Shown: piece after piece, positions 42,469-50,505 of the stretch
Layout of the letters: each line of letters starts with the position of its first letter
How positions within the stretch are numbered: position 1 is the first letter of the stretch
IMG/VR virus record: IMGVR_UViG_3300018080_000128
Span: 1 to 64,000 of that record
DNA from: a virus
Length of the DNA stretch: 64,000 bases
Direction: 5' to 3' (one strand)
Notes under the pieces: generated by a model
The model's database searches: none
What the model saw: the letters and a program-made list of their open reading frames with translations, nothing else
What the model was told of the DNA's origin: nothing
Position numbers and translations under genes: made by a program

Positions 42469-43455
42469 CTACCCTATGAAAACGTTAGGACTCAGCTCGT
42501 TGTACATCATGGGAGGAGGGGTCGCACCTGTAGCCGTGGGAGATCCAGGCGTAGGAGTCGTTATAGTGTGCTGATGAATCAGACTCCACTGCATGAACTT
42601 CATGCCTCGAACCGCTGGCTCAGTTGCATTTTTACCCAGCTTCACCGCCCCTGCATTTGCAACAAACTCCTTGGACATATCAGCCACCATGTTGTCGCCG
42701 GTAATCGTCGTGTCCTTGCCGTCAATTCCTATCGCGCCTCCGGACTTAGTAGCCAGGGTAATCTTGTCGTCCCCTAGCATGAGCATCGCCGTGACCTCTC
42801 CGCTCTCATTGGCCGTCATTATCGATGTCTCTGGCTTCTCCCCATTCATGAATAACGTCGAGCCGTTTTCATTGGTCAGAGTACACCCGCCCGTTGCATC
42901 CATACTCAGATACATGGCAGTAGGTGTCCCATCCCCGTCGCCCTTCGAGATTAAGATCCCCAAGTTCTCGGGGTCGTCATCCATGCGAAGGAAGTGCCCA
43001 GCTCGTGTTCTAAACCCGCGCTTGTAGGTATTCTCGCTATCGAATGTATCCGACGCCTTGTTGGCCGTCATCCACCCGCCCATGTAAACAGGGTACTCCG
43101 GGTTCCCATGCCGGAACATTATCCAAACATTCATCCCCACATCGGGTGGGTTAAAGAGCCCGGACATCTGCTTGGAGTCGGGATCTACCCCTAACCCTGG
43201 CATCGTGGGAAGCGCCCAAAAGTCACCGCTGACATCCTCTTTCTTGTTGAGCTTAATAACAGGACACAACGCTCGCACACGCCCGCGATCTTCGGGGTCC
43301 TGGTTATCTATTACCTGTCCCTCGTAAACCCCGTAATAACGCCCAGCAAACCACTCTAGACCACGGGTAGCATCAGACAAAACACCCCTGAGCCACCCAA
43401 TCGGATTCGTTACCATCTCCTTGGAGCCGAAGCCCTTATTGCCTAAAAATGGCAT
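42469..43455 (-). CDS. gp5-like baseplate spike protein (328 aa)
   Basis: The OB-fold region YYGVYEGQVIDNQDPEDRGR with WIMFRHGNPEYPVYMGGW is typical of gp5/VgrG spike proteins. The later repeats (GDDKITLATKSGGAIGIDG, TTITGDNM) look like a beta-prism spike. No lysozyme domain is present, unlike T4 gp5. I start it at ATG 43455, which overlaps the stop of the gp27-like gene by one base (TAATG) and has GGAGG upstream. The adjoining Pro-rich protein may cap it. Confidence 0.75.
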   Translation of the reverse strand: MPFLGNKGFGSKEMVTNPIGWLRGVLSDATRGLEWFAGRYYGVYEGQVIDNQDPEDRGRVRALCPVIKLNKKEDVSGDFWALPTMPGLGVDPDSKQMSGLFNPPDVGMNVWIMFRHGNPEYPVYMGGWMTANKASDTFDSENTYKRGFRTRAGHFLRMDDDPENLGILISKGDGDGTPTAMYLSMDATGGCTLTNENGSTLFMNGEKPETSIMTANESGEVTAMLMLGDDKITLATKSGGAIGIDGKDTTITGDNMVADMSKEFVANAGAVKLGKNATEPAVRGMKFMQWSLIHQHTITTPTPGSPTATGATPPPMMYNELSPNVFIG

Positions 43456-44795
43456 TACTTGTCCTCCATCTGTCCGCCAATCGACTCTTCTTGATCCCCG
43501 CTCTTCGCAACAACACCGTCCCTGCGCACAGTAAGAGACATGTCCCATGAGCCAGGAGCATACGTGTGAGTCATTGCGTCGATCATATAAGGACCGTCGT
43601 AGATATGGCCAGCTCCACGAAGGGAGCAGAGATGCCCCGGCCTCTCGTGAGGAATCCCAATACTGGTAATCACTCCGTTTTGCGTTGGGTTGCCCTGCTT
43701 CTGTCTCCTCTTTAGCTCTCTGCTAGCGCGAGCCTCCCCTCCCTTGTCGACCGGGACACTTGTTTGAGTGACCGCCGATCCATCAGGGCGAGATTCGTCA
43801 TTCTTGATACCCTCTGCAACATCGTCCTTGGGATCTCCGCCTGGGGTGACACCGAAGATAGGGGTCTCCAGATCCTTGGGCTTGACCAGCTCCACAGAAA
43901 CCTGTCCTGTCTCCGTGTTGAGGGTACCCATCTGGGCTCCGCGAGCCACAGGGTCTGGAGCCGAAGCCAACCACAGACCCATGTTCCCGCCTTCCGGCGC
44001 CCAAGTGAGACACGGGTACACAGACTTCGTCTCATCGATACCCTCACGAATAGCGTATGTCCTCTTGTCGCTGGTTGCCCCGTCTCCACTGACCAGCTCT
44101 CCACGAATGAAGTCAGCCTCCGAACCAACATGCAGCGTTCTTCCCAGTTCATCATTCTCAGAGGGAGCTATCAGGAACGTTAAGTCCTGCTCAGTGCACA
44201 TTTTCTTGACGATCTCAACGTATGAAAGCCTAAGAAATCGCGAAGGAAACGCCTTCTCAGAAGCAGCCTTGGTCAACCCCTTTACTACCGTCTCCTGCTC
44301 TGTGAGAGCTATGACCGTGTCCAAGCTGGCGTTCAAAGTCATCCCCATGCCTTCAGCGCATAGCTCTAGTATTTTGAGATAACTCTGGCCCGCCGCCTTC
44401 AGCTTCTCCTCGTCAACGTCATACCCGTAGCTCTCAGCAACCCCCTGGACAGACACAGTCCCTGCGATTCCGTTGGCGTCAGCGGTAAGGTTAACTCCAT
44501 CGCTCTTGATGAATCCGCCCGCCCAAGGTGTCCACCCGCTCGCTCCCTGGGTAGGATACCCAAAGCGCATTTTGACAATATTGTTATGCTGGAATGGGCT
44601 TGGAGGACTAAGCAGCTCAAGCCCCTTCTCGTATGGCATGTCAACGCTGAACGTGAACCCTGACATCTTGGCCTTGTCGTAATTTATAGTCCCGGCTGTC
44701 AAGTACGGCAATTCAGGGTAGGTCAGCTTCCACTCCTGCCCGGTATGATGATCGGTAATGATCACCTGCGCAACTGGATCCGTGTACAAGCTCAT
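43455..44795 (-). CDS. gp27/late control D-like hub protein (446 aa)
   Basis: Baseplate hub of the GPD/gp27 type: IINYDKAKMSGFTFSVDMPY, FGYPTQGASGWTPWAGGFI, GTVSVQGVAESYGYDVDE, then LTFLIAPSENDELGRTLHV and the hub-like end IDAMTHTYAPGSWDMSLTV. The hub joins tail tube and spike; this gene is followed by the gp5-like spike gene, as in other myoviruses. No lipidation or peptidase motif is seen. Confidence 0.7.
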   Translation of the reverse strand: MSLYTDPVAQVIITDHHTGQEWKLTYPELPYLTAGTINYDKAKMSGFTFSVDMPYEKGLELLSPPSPFQHNNIVKMRFGYPTQGASGWTPWAGGFIKSDGVNLTADANGIAGTVSVQGVAESYGYDVDEEKLKAAGQSYLKILELCAEGMGMTLNASLDTVIALTEQETVVKGLTKAASEKAFPSRFLRLSYVEIVKKMCTEQDLTFLIAPSENDELGRTLHVGSEADFIRGELVSGDGATSDKRTYAIREGIDETKSVYPCLTWAPEGGNMGLWLASAPDPVARGAQMGTLNTETGQVSVELVKPKDLETPIFGVTPGGDPKDDVAEGIKNDESRPDGSAVTQTSVPVDKGGEARASRELKRRQKQGNPTQNGVITSIGIPHERPGHLCSLRGAGHIYDGPYMIDAMTHTYAPGSWDMSLTVRRDGVVAKSGDQEESIGGQMEDK

Positions 44796-45179
44796 TTAGT
44801 TGCTCCTGAGAGTTCGACCCTGTGGCAGCAGCTTACTCTCGACCCACGCCCGGTTAGGCAGCTTCAACTTCTGTCCCTTGTAGACCTGGGCGCTCGGAAG
44901 ATCCATGTGGTTCCGAGCCGCGATAACCCACATCATGTGAACATCCCCGTAGACCTCATGGGCGATGGAATCGAGCCGCTTCCAGCTCTCCTGGACTACG
45001 TACTCGAACTCGTTCTCTTCCACGTCCTGCCAATCAGGCATAATAAAAGGACCACGAAACCTAACAAGAGCCGAAGTCTCCTCATCGGGTATCAACTCCT
45101 CTTTCATGAACTGCATCGGAGATCCGTAGCTCGACCTCAGTATCTTCTCTCTAGGACTAGGATCACTTTTCATTGCCAT
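44796..45179 (-). CDS. LysM-domain tail protein (127 aa)
   Basis: A C-terminal LysM-like domain (VVQESWKRLDSIAHEVYGDV and VIAARNHMDLPSAQVYKGQK) follows a basic N-terminus. In contractile phages such short LysM proteins (gpX or gp53-like) sit between tape measure and hub and connect tube to baseplate. Start at 45179 and end at 44796, next to the hub gene with no gap, in the expected order. Confidence 0.75.
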   Translation of the reverse strand: MAMKSDPSPREKILRSSYGSPMQFMKEELIPDEETSALVRFRGPFIMPDWQDVEENEFEYVVQESWKRLDSIAHEVYGDVHMMWVIAARNHMDLPSAQVYKGQKLKLPNRAWVESKLLPQGRTLRSN

Positions 45180-45193
45180 TTTTTACCCGCCTG

Positions 45194-48100
45194 TTATTCC
45201 AAAGTCGGCTGCCCTGCCGATGACCCTGCACCAGGAGAGGCATTGCCCATCGCCAATATGCCGCTTGTGTCCTCTTGTATTTTCTTCAAAACAACTCGCG
45301 TCTTGTGACCGTCCGACGCAATGGCCGCAACCACACTCGCGAGCCCAGGAAGACTCATCGCCGCTTCAAACGTTTGCTCTGCGTCCAGATTCACACCGTC
45401 GATTTCTACCGAGCCCATTTTGACGTCTCCGCCCATGTCCTGGACCATTTTCCTGGCGACGCCCTTGAGAAGCGACTTGCCAGCAGCAAGCTCTTCCATC
45501 TTCGTTGCGTATGTATCGAGCGTCCCTATAACAGCATCATCAAGGACCATCGCAACCGTGTCGGCAACAAAGTCCTTGGCCTCATACATGCCGTTGGCAA
45601 ATGATTCCATGACAGAACGACCACCGTTAAATGACCGCTCGCCGTCCTTGAGCGGGCCATCCTCTGGCAAGGACCCACCAAATGGCTTGGCGAGTATCCC
45701 CATTGCCCCATATATTTCCGTGAGAGCATCAGGCGTTCCCTCTTTTACACCTGCACCCCACGAGCCTAGAACAGCCGTCCCGCCAACCTTAGCTTTCTCT
45801 TGTAACGCCTCAGTGTCCACCGAGTCCGCCAGCTCGTCCGCAATACCCGGAACCGCCTCAGCAGGATCTTTTTTTCTTCTAAAGTGAGCCCGCCTTGCCT
45901 CCCCTTCGCTGGCAAGGCGCTTCTCCGTCTCCTTCTGCGTACTTCTTGACAGATCCCCCATGCCGCCGATGTTCTCAGCCTGGGTAACTGCCCGACCCGC
46001 CCTGAACTCCCTTACCCAGGGAATTATATTCATACCGCTCGTATCCTTGAGGATAGACTGAGCTTCTTCAAGCAGCATCATCCTGTCAACTTCCAGCTGC
46101 CCCTGCGCTCTCTGTTCGTCTGCGCTGGCACCCTTGGCCTTGGCCGCAGCTTCAGCCGCACTCCTTGCGAAATCACGAGACGACGTCCTCGCACTGTATT
46201 TCTTGACATCCTCCCTCATCTCCCCGATACGAATCGTCTTCTCAGCTTCTTTGCCTATCTCAAAATCAGACTTCCTCTCCCAGTCTGCCAACGGAACCGA
46301 CTGACCACCAAACACAGTACCCCTGGCAGCCTTAGCCGCGTCTTCCTTCCTAATGCGATCCGCCTGGGTTTTAACCGCCTGCTCCCTCTCCATCGCTTTT
46401 ATGGACTTCGTCAAACCAAATTTCTCAGCAAAATCCTTGCCCATTATGCGCTCGAATAGCCTCGCAAAATAGAGAGAGATCTTGTCCATCACCGCTTCAA
46501 AGCCAATCTTTATCTTGTCCCATGGAATCTTGTTCCACAGATCCTTTATGGCATTGCCGATTTTATCAATAACCGGATAGAACGATCCGAATATCTCCTT
46601 GCGATCAGACTCACTAAGCACGAAATAAGAGGCGATACCGCCAGCTATGGCAAGGCCGCCCGCAGGCCCGAGCATGCCCATTATCTCCATAACAGGAGCA
46701 AACTCAGACGACAGCTGTTTGGCCGTGTTCATCGCAAGCTCGAAACCGACACTTAGCTCTCTTGCTCTCTGAGAGGACACATCAAGATCATCAGCAAAAC
46801 TCTCGAACACGCCCTTGGCGCCCATCTGATGCATGATGGACATCTTCTTGATAAACCCACCCCAGACAGGATCCCCGCCCAGCTGTTTAAGTTCCTTGCC
46901 CATGCTCTTGTACGCTTTCATCTGCTTCTTGGCGAAGCCGCGCACATCCGCTCTTCCTATCGCACGGAACTGTGTCTCGAACCCTTCTCGCGCAAGGTCC
47001 ATGCTCTCCTGCAATGTCCTACCTGAACTATGAGCAGACTTGCCGTATCTCCTAAGAGCACCTTCTCCCCTGACCGTCATTTCGGCCATCTCCTTCAGTC
47101 TGTCTCTGCCCACCGTTGTGCTCGAAGCCAAAAATCCTAGACCGCTAGCGCTTGCCCCCATGGCTTTGGATAGCTCACCAAGGGCAGCCCCAACCTGTGG
47201 AGAAGAGTCCCCTCCCATTTTGGCGAAGACGTCATTGATCCTCGACACTCCACCTACAACATCTTTGGACCCGTCAATGATGATACTTTTCGCCTCCTCC
47301 GTCCCTATCCCTAGCTGGGTAAGGAATCTAAAAAGAGGAGACTCATCCAGGTTTTGATCCCCGCCAACTGCATAGAGAGTTTCAATCAGCGTCGCCTGCT
47401 CTGCGAACATCTTGGCTGTGTCTTGCCCCCGCGCAGTCGCATCTTCCTGCGTGTCACCCATTGTCCTGAAGACACCAGATAATTTATAGGTCGACTCCAT
47501 GAGACTCTGGACCTCATCCGCTGTCCGAGCAATGCCAGGAGGCATCCCCTCGAAGATGTCGTCCAACGCATCAAGCTGACCCTTCATGCCCTTAATACCG
47601 TGTTCCCCGATTCCAGCTTGCTTCCCAATGGCCATTATATTGTCGATCATGGCAGCCGCTTGCTTCGGAGACGCGCCCCAACTGGCAGTCATATCGCCAA
47701 GCACAGCAGAGAAGTCCTGCATGGTCACGCCCGTAGTGGTAGTGACCTTGACCCAATCCCGCTCAGACATGGCCATCGCATCAATCGCTGCCTTCGCAGG
47801 CCCACCGGCACTGTGGATCGCCCTCAGCGTCTCGGCCACTTGTTCGGCTCCGACGTTGAGACCTATCGCCATGCCCGTGACCCGGCCAGTCATCTTGCGA
47901 GCCTCTTTGGACGTCAAATCCATACCGGCGATGATCGGCTTCGCAGCCTGGGCCATCGACACTCCCATCGATTCAAGACTATTCGACAGGTTGCCTGTGT
48001 TCCCGTTTAGCTCGTTCATGTTCGAGGCAATAGAGGCGATATTGAATGAATCAACGCTCGACTTGACGCCCTGCCACATCCTGCTGAGCTTCTTGCCGTC

Positions 48101-48223
48101 TTTCAGCTGGCCATTTATGCCCTTGCTAATCTCGCCCACGGACTTGATAGCCGAGGACATGGCGGCCTTAAACCCGACGTCCATTGCGCCAAAACCAAAT
48201 GATGCTCCGAGGAAATCAGCCAT
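45194..48223 (-). CDS. Tape measure protein (1009 aa)
   Basis: N-terminal helical segment with MADFLGASFGFGAMDVGFK and ISKGINGQLKDGKKLSRMW, then a TP901-type core (IAGMDLTSKEARKMTGRV, AETLRAIHSAGGPAKAA, MQDFSAVLGDMTASWG). Two hydrophobic stretches near 510-545 (MGMLGPAGGLAIAGGI) may be membrane segments used on injection. About 1000 residues correspond to roughly 150 nm of tail by the usual 1.5 A-per-residue rule. It lies after the chaperone gene, as is usual. AGGGGG and the palindrome 48235-48250 precede the ATG. Confidence 0.8.
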   Translation of the reverse strand: MADFLGASFGFGAMDVGFKAAMSSAIKSVGEISKGINGQLKDGKKLSRMWQGVKSSVDSFNIASIASNMNELNGNTGNLSNSLESMGVSMAQAAKPIIAGMDLTSKEARKMTGRVTGMAIGLNVGAEQVAETLRAIHSAGGPAKAAIDAMAMSERDWVKVTTTTGVTMQDFSAVLGDMTASWGASPKQAAAMIDNIMAIGKQAGIGEHGIKGMKGQLDALDDIFEGMPPGIARTADEVQSLMESTYKLSGVFRTMGDTQEDATARGQDTAKMFAEQATLIETLYAVGGDQNLDESPLFRFLTQLGIGTEEAKSIIIDGSKDVVGGVSRINDVFAKMGGDSSPQVGAALGELSKAMGASASGLGFLASSTTVGRDRLKEMAEMTVRGEGALRRYGKSAHSSGRTLQESMDLAREGFETQFRAIGRADVRGFAKKQMKAYKSMGKELKQLGGDPVWGGFIKKMSIMHQMGAKGVFESFADDLDVSSQRARELSVGFELAMNTAKQLSSEFAPVMEIMGMLGPAGGLAIAGGIASYFVLSESDRKEIFGSFYPVIDKIGNAIKDLWNKIPWDKIKIGFEAVMDKISLYFARLFERIMGKDFAEKFGLTKSIKAMEREQAVKTQADRIRKEDAAKAARGTVFGGQSVPLADWERKSDFEIGKEAEKTIRIGEMREDVKKYSARTSSRDFARSAAEAAAKAKGASADEQRAQGQLEVDRMMLLEEAQSILKDTSGMNIIPWVREFRAGRAVTQAENIGGMGDLSRSTQKETEKRLASEGEARRAHFRRKKDPAEAVPGIADELADSVDTEALQEKAKVGGTAVLGSWGAGVKEGTPDALTEIYGAMGILAKPFGGSLPEDGPLKDGERSFNGGRSVMESFANGMYEAKDFVADTVAMVLDDAVIGTLDTYATKMEELAAGKSLLKGVARKMVQDMGGDVKMGSVEIDGVNLDAEQTFEAAMSLPGLASVVAAIASDGHKTRVVLKKIQEDTSGILAMGNASPGAGSSAGQPTLE

Positions 48224-48234
48224 TCAGTCCCCCT

Positions 48235-48250
48235 GCGAACTTGAGTTCGT
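48235..48250. promoter_or_regulatory. Gene-junction palindrome copy 6 (before the tape measure gene)
   Basis: GCGAACTTGAGTTCGT. The stop codon (TAA) of the frameshift extension ends at 48250, and the tape measure's AGGGGG ribosome-binding site starts right after the palindrome. The start codon is 11 nt away. Confidence 0.8.
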
Positions 48251-49295
48251 TATCGCCTGCGTCTCGGTCTTCCGCCCGCCGATCCAGTCGAGGCTTGCTG
48301 TCTGCGAATGTTCTCTTGCATTTTTTCAACGAATCTCTTCCTTCTGCTCCAGGGTATCGACATTGCGTCAGAGTACCCATAACCTTGAATCTCGATCAGG
48401 AAGAAGATCTCGCTTTCGAGAACGTCTACTTGACCGACGGGAAGAAAAAAGACGGATTGCCAACGTTTAACTCAGATTCCCACTGAGCCTGGCAAGCCGG
48501 GCACGTGAATTCTACATCTGTATCGACACTCCCCTCCATCTGGGGATACACCTCACGGAACTGATTCCGCTCACGAGACGGACGATCCTGTAAAAACTCA
48601 ATAGCCTGCTTGGTCCCGCGAGGAGTGTTTCTGTCGATAACGACGTCATCAACCTTGTCGATACGGGACAACATAGCCATTGTGAACGGGCTCTCGTTTC
48701 GGAGAGAACGCTTCATTCCCTGTAACCAGGACTCGTCCTTCGCAACCATAACATGCCACGTGTACACAGCACCTGTACACATCTCCTGGCTCATCGTCCG
48801 AACCATTGGATTAGGCATAGGAGAAATCTCTAGCCCTGAAATATCCAGAGTGAATCGACTCTTGGTTCCGCATGACTCCTTCGGGCAAGTGATCGAAACG
48901 TCGTAGTGATCACCTAGAGAAAGCCTGCGGATCGCGATAAGCGAGATCAGGCGATCCGAGGAAGACATCTGAGCCACCATGTTGGAGATGACTTTACGGT
49001 CATCAATGGAGCCCACCCGAAGCGTACAGTTGATAATGACCTGACTCAATCGCTCGACCAGATCCCCTGTCCCACCGAGAAGATCCTCCTCTTTGCCGGT
49101 CATCTCTTTGAACGTGATCGTCCTGTGCAGGTCTTCTCCGTGGATACACCCGCACGGAAGATCTACAGTGATCGTTCCTGGGCCAGCATCCAGAGCGTGT
49201 CCCTTGGTCTTTCCAACATCAACGACGGTGTTTTCAGCGTCAACTGGCGCCTCGTCAACCTTGCTACCAACAACCTCAATCTTGGAATCTGTCAT
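48250..49295 (-). CDS. Probable -1 frameshift product of the chaperone gene (348 aa)
   Basis: Reading continues from codon 284 into the -1 frame at T TTT TTC (48450-48444). This adds 64 codons: LPVGQVDVLESEIFFLIEIQ, then YGYSDAMSIPWSRRKRFVEK and MQENIRRQ, then a basic tail to TAA at 48252-48250. That frame has no start of its own that could produce it alone (its first ATG is in the middle of the extension). The segment 'EIFFLIEIQGYGYSDAMSIPW' shape fits the second part of tail assembly chaperones (aromatic helix plus basic tail). Programmed -1 shifting to fuse the two is well known in phage tail-chaperone genes (lambda G/GT and others). Confidence 0.7.
48426..49295 (-). CDS. gp26-like tail assembly chaperone, unshifted form (289 aa)
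   Basis: A gp26-type protein: TVDLPCGCIHGEDLHRTITF (N-terminal), then DRLISLIAIRRLSLGDHYD, a cysteine region TCPKESCGTKS, and CPACQAQWESELN at the end. The cysteines probably hold zinc. In myoviruses this gene lies before the tape measure gene and makes a chaperone for it. The ATG overlaps the end of the ribbon-helix-helix gene. A slippery T TTT TTC sits near the 3' end, so a second, longer product is likely (see 48250-49295). Confidence 0.65.
   Translation of the reverse strand: MTDSKIEVVGSKVDEAPVDAENTVVDVGKTKGHALDAGPGTITVDLPCGCIHGEDLHRTITFKEMTGKEEDLLGGTGDLVERLSQVIINCTLRVGSIDDRKVISNMVAQMSSSDRLISLIAIRRLSLGDHYDVSITCPKESCGTKSRFTLDISGLEISPMPNPMVRTMSQEMCTGAVYTWHVMVAKDESWLQGMKRSLRNESPFTMAMLSRIDKVDDVVIDRNTPRGTKQAIEFLQDRPSRERNQFREVYPQMEGSVDTDVEFTCPACQAQWESELNVGNPSFFFPSVK
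48444..48450 (-). other. Slippery heptamer T TTT TTC (-1 frameshift site)
   Basis: On the minus strand the bases read TTTTTTC with codons TCT TTT TTC in the chaperone frame, an exact X XXY YYZ heptamer. It is near the end of the reading frame, a usual place for a -1 shift in tail-chaperone genes. Confidence 0.65.
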
Positions 49296-49489
49296 CTCGA
49301 TCTTTCCTCCGAATTTTTCAACTCAGCCATTTGTAACGACTGCATTTTTAGCATTTCCTCTGACCGCTTGTCTGCATTCCAACCGATAACCAGCGATCTA
49401 ACTACGTCGCTAAGGGATCTTCCCTCCGAGGCACAGTACCGAGTAAACTCCTCGTATACGACGCCCTTGATTTCAACATTCAACCTCAT
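49292..49489 (-). CDS. Ribbon-helix-helix-like protein (65 aa)
   Basis: MRLNVEIKGVVYEEFTRYCA and SEGRSLSDVVRSLVIGWNAD give the strand-helix-helix pattern of CopG/Arc-type DNA-binding proteins. It is the first gene of the transcription unit with the chaperone and tape measure and overlaps the chaperone start by four bases (ATGA). It might regulate the tail operon, perhaps via the palindromes, but there is no direct evidence for this. Confidence 0.55.
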   Translation of the reverse strand: MRLNVEIKGVVYEEFTRYCASEGRSLSDVVRSLVIGWNADKRSEEMLKMQSLQMAELKNSEERSR

Positions 49490-49561
49490 TCAGCCTCATT
49501 GGGCGTTATGCCTCTTTAGAGAACCCCTGACCCAAGGGAAAGGGAGGATGCCAATGAGTAG

Positions 49562-49590
49562 ATTCTACTTAGTGACGCGCTGGCACACAA
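49562..49590 (-). promoter_or_regulatory. Promoter candidate for the tail operon (minus)
   Basis: TTGTGT (49590-49585), 17-nt spacer, TAGAAT (49567-49562). It lies 70 nt upstream of the ribbon-helix-helix gene and downstream of the terminator at 49592-49635. The -35 match is poor. Confidence 0.4.
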
Positions 49591-49591
49591 T

Positions 49592-49635
49592 AAAAAAAAC
49601 AGGCGACGGAACCAACAGGAATGTTGGCCGCCGCC
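49592..49635 (-). terminator. Strong intrinsic terminator (minus strand)
   Basis: GGCGACGG (49602-49609) and CCGCCGCC (49628-49635) pair with one mismatch, enclosing CCAACA-GGAA-TGTTGG. On the minus strand the stem is followed by TGTTTTTTTT, eight Ts (49599-49592). It would end transcription from the amidase/protease operon running leftwards across the plus-strand island. Confidence 0.75.
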
Positions 49636-49724
49636 CTTGAGGGGGGTTTACAGACTCCTCCGCACAGATGAACCGTATCACCTATACAAACGGAACACAA
49701 TTTAGTCCCCCCCTTGCAGGTTTG

Positions 49725-49753
49725 TTGACAAAACGTCTTTAACAGGTTATTTT
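49725..49753 (+). promoter_or_regulatory. Sigma70-like promoter (plus) for the two-gene island
   Basis: TTGACA (49725-49730), 17-nt spacer, TATTTT (49748-49753). It lies 23 nt upstream of the 49776 gene. The 49641-49724 gap contains no other recognised element. Confidence 0.75.
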
Positions 49754-49775
49754 CTGTCCTCAAGAAAGGCTGAGC

Positions 49776-50018
49776 ATGATTTCCGTAGAATTCAAAATCC
49801 CACACGACAAGGCTCATATGGCTAGCGATGTCCTCAACGCCATAGAAGCCGAGCTGGCAACCTCATCCTCATGTGAATTCTTCACTGTATCCATAACATT
49901 TGGAGACAGCATCTACCCCGTGTACATTAGTGGAGGCGACATTGATCAACTATGGATAATGGACGAAATCAAAAAAGCCGTGCATCGAGTTGGGTGCGCA
50001 GCTATGGAGGACGAATGA
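49776..50018 (+). CDS. Unknown plus-strand protein A (80 aa)
   Basis: Not recognised. Begins MISVEFKIPHDKAHMASDVL and contains SCEFFTVSITFGDSIYPVYI. One of the few plus-strand genes, in a pair that overlaps by four bases (ATGA) with 50015-50350. An AAAGG ribosome-binding site and its own promoter precede it. Base and codon use do not look obviously foreign. Confidence 0.65.
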   Translation: MISVEFKIPHDKAHMASDVLNAIEAELATSSSCEFFTVSITFGDSIYPVYISGGDIDQLWIMDEIKKAVHRVGCAAMEDE

Positions 50019-50350
50019 AACGCTGGAGCATTTCATGGACCACCAAGGATTTAGAAACCCACGCTGATACATTTGAGTTCGAAAGACTATCCGACGCCCT
50101 GCGAGCTATAGGAGAGAACGTTATCGCCGTCACAGCTTTTGAGTCGATAGGCAAGAACATGATCGTAGAGATAGGAGACACCGTCTCTGTTAATCGAAAG
50201 AACAAAACCATAAAAGGCGAGGTCCTGGAAATCACAAGCGTCGAAAAAACACCCAGAGACACATTCATAGAACTGACCATCAAACAAAATAATGACGACG
50301 AAGACGTTGTCCTTGTCCGTACCCATATGTCCAAAGTCTCCCCCGTATAG
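50015..50350 (+). CDS. Unknown plus-strand protein B (111 aa)
   Basis: Starts at ATG 50015, inside the stop codon of the 49776 gene. Sequence: MKRWSISWTTKDLETHADTF, then EIGDTVSVNRKNKTIKGEVLEI, and the end DDEDVVLVRTHMSKVSP. The middle looks like an SH3/KOW-like beta-barrel (VNRKNKTIKGEV). No family can be named. A longer frame from 49952 is ruled out by the four-base overlap start. Confidence 0.6.
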   Translation: MKRWSISWTTKDLETHADTFEFERLSDALRAIGENVIAVTAFESIGKNMIVEIGDTVSVNRKNKTIKGEVLEITSVEKTPRDTFIELTIKQNNDDEDVVLVRTHMSKVSPV

Positions 50351-50383
50351 CTCCCCTCCTTGAACCCATCTCCCCTTTCCGGC

Positions 50384-50411
50384 TTGACAACAACTAGCCC
50401 CTAGATAATAT
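50384..50411 (+). promoter_or_regulatory. Strong sigma70-like promoter for a small RNA
   Basis: TTGACA (50384-50389), 16-nt spacer, TAATAT (50406-50411), one of the best promoters in the window. No gene starts within reach on this strand, only the hairpin at 50437-50477. Confidence 0.65.
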
Positions 50412-50417
50412 CAAGTG

Positions 50418-50485
50418 TGTCCCCCCTTTTCTTCTCGTCGGCATAGAATGGCCCCTGAACCTCCGTTCTATGCCGACATCTTTTC
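50418..50485 (+). ncRNA. Probable small RNA of about 65 nt with C-rich hairpin loop
   Basis: The predicted transcript starts near 50418 and runs through a pyrimidine-rich 5' part (ccccccttttcttc) into a 12-bp perfect stem GTCGGCATAGAA / TTCTATGCCGAC (50437-50448 with 50466-50477), ending in TCTTTTCTC. The 17-nt loop contains ACCTCC, which pairs with Shine-Dalgarno sequences (GGAGGT). The stem-plus-U-run may serve both as the RNA's own terminator and as the terminator for the 49776-50350 genes. An RNA role is inferred from promoter-hairpin spacing. Confidence 0.5.
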
Positions 50486-50487
50486 TC

Positions 50488-50503
50488 GCGAACTCAAGTT
50501 CGC
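50488..50503. promoter_or_regulatory. Gene-junction palindrome copy 7
   Basis: GCGAACTCAAGTTCGC, two bases after the stop of the Cys-rich lipoprotein gene. On the minus strand it is followed by GAGAAAAG and then ATG TCG GCA TAG, so a vestige of a start may remain where the plus-strand island was inserted. Confidence 0.75.
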
Positions 50504-50505
50504 AA

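Noticed and set aside
42118-42777. Long plus-strand frame rich in glycine, resembling a collagen-like protein
   Set aside because: It is the antisense of the Pro-rich gene 42087-42464 and of the spike gene; proline-rich codons give glycine-rich antisense. All neighbours are on the minus strand and this frame lacks a convincing ribosome-binding site.
47586-48470. 294-codon plus-strand frame opposite the tape measure gene
   Set aside because: Antisense of a GC-balanced helical gene; the minus-strand tape measure is certain, and the frame has no recognised domain.
49554-49640. 28-codon plus-strand frame with GGAGG six bases upstream
   Set aside because: The frame ends within the minus-strand terminator hairpin and no promoter is seen for it; the purine-rich site also overlaps the minus-strand leader.
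49569-49817. 82-codon minus-strand frame over the island promoter
   Set aside because: It covers the plus-strand promoter 49725-49753 and the terminator hairpin, and has no ribosome-binding site.
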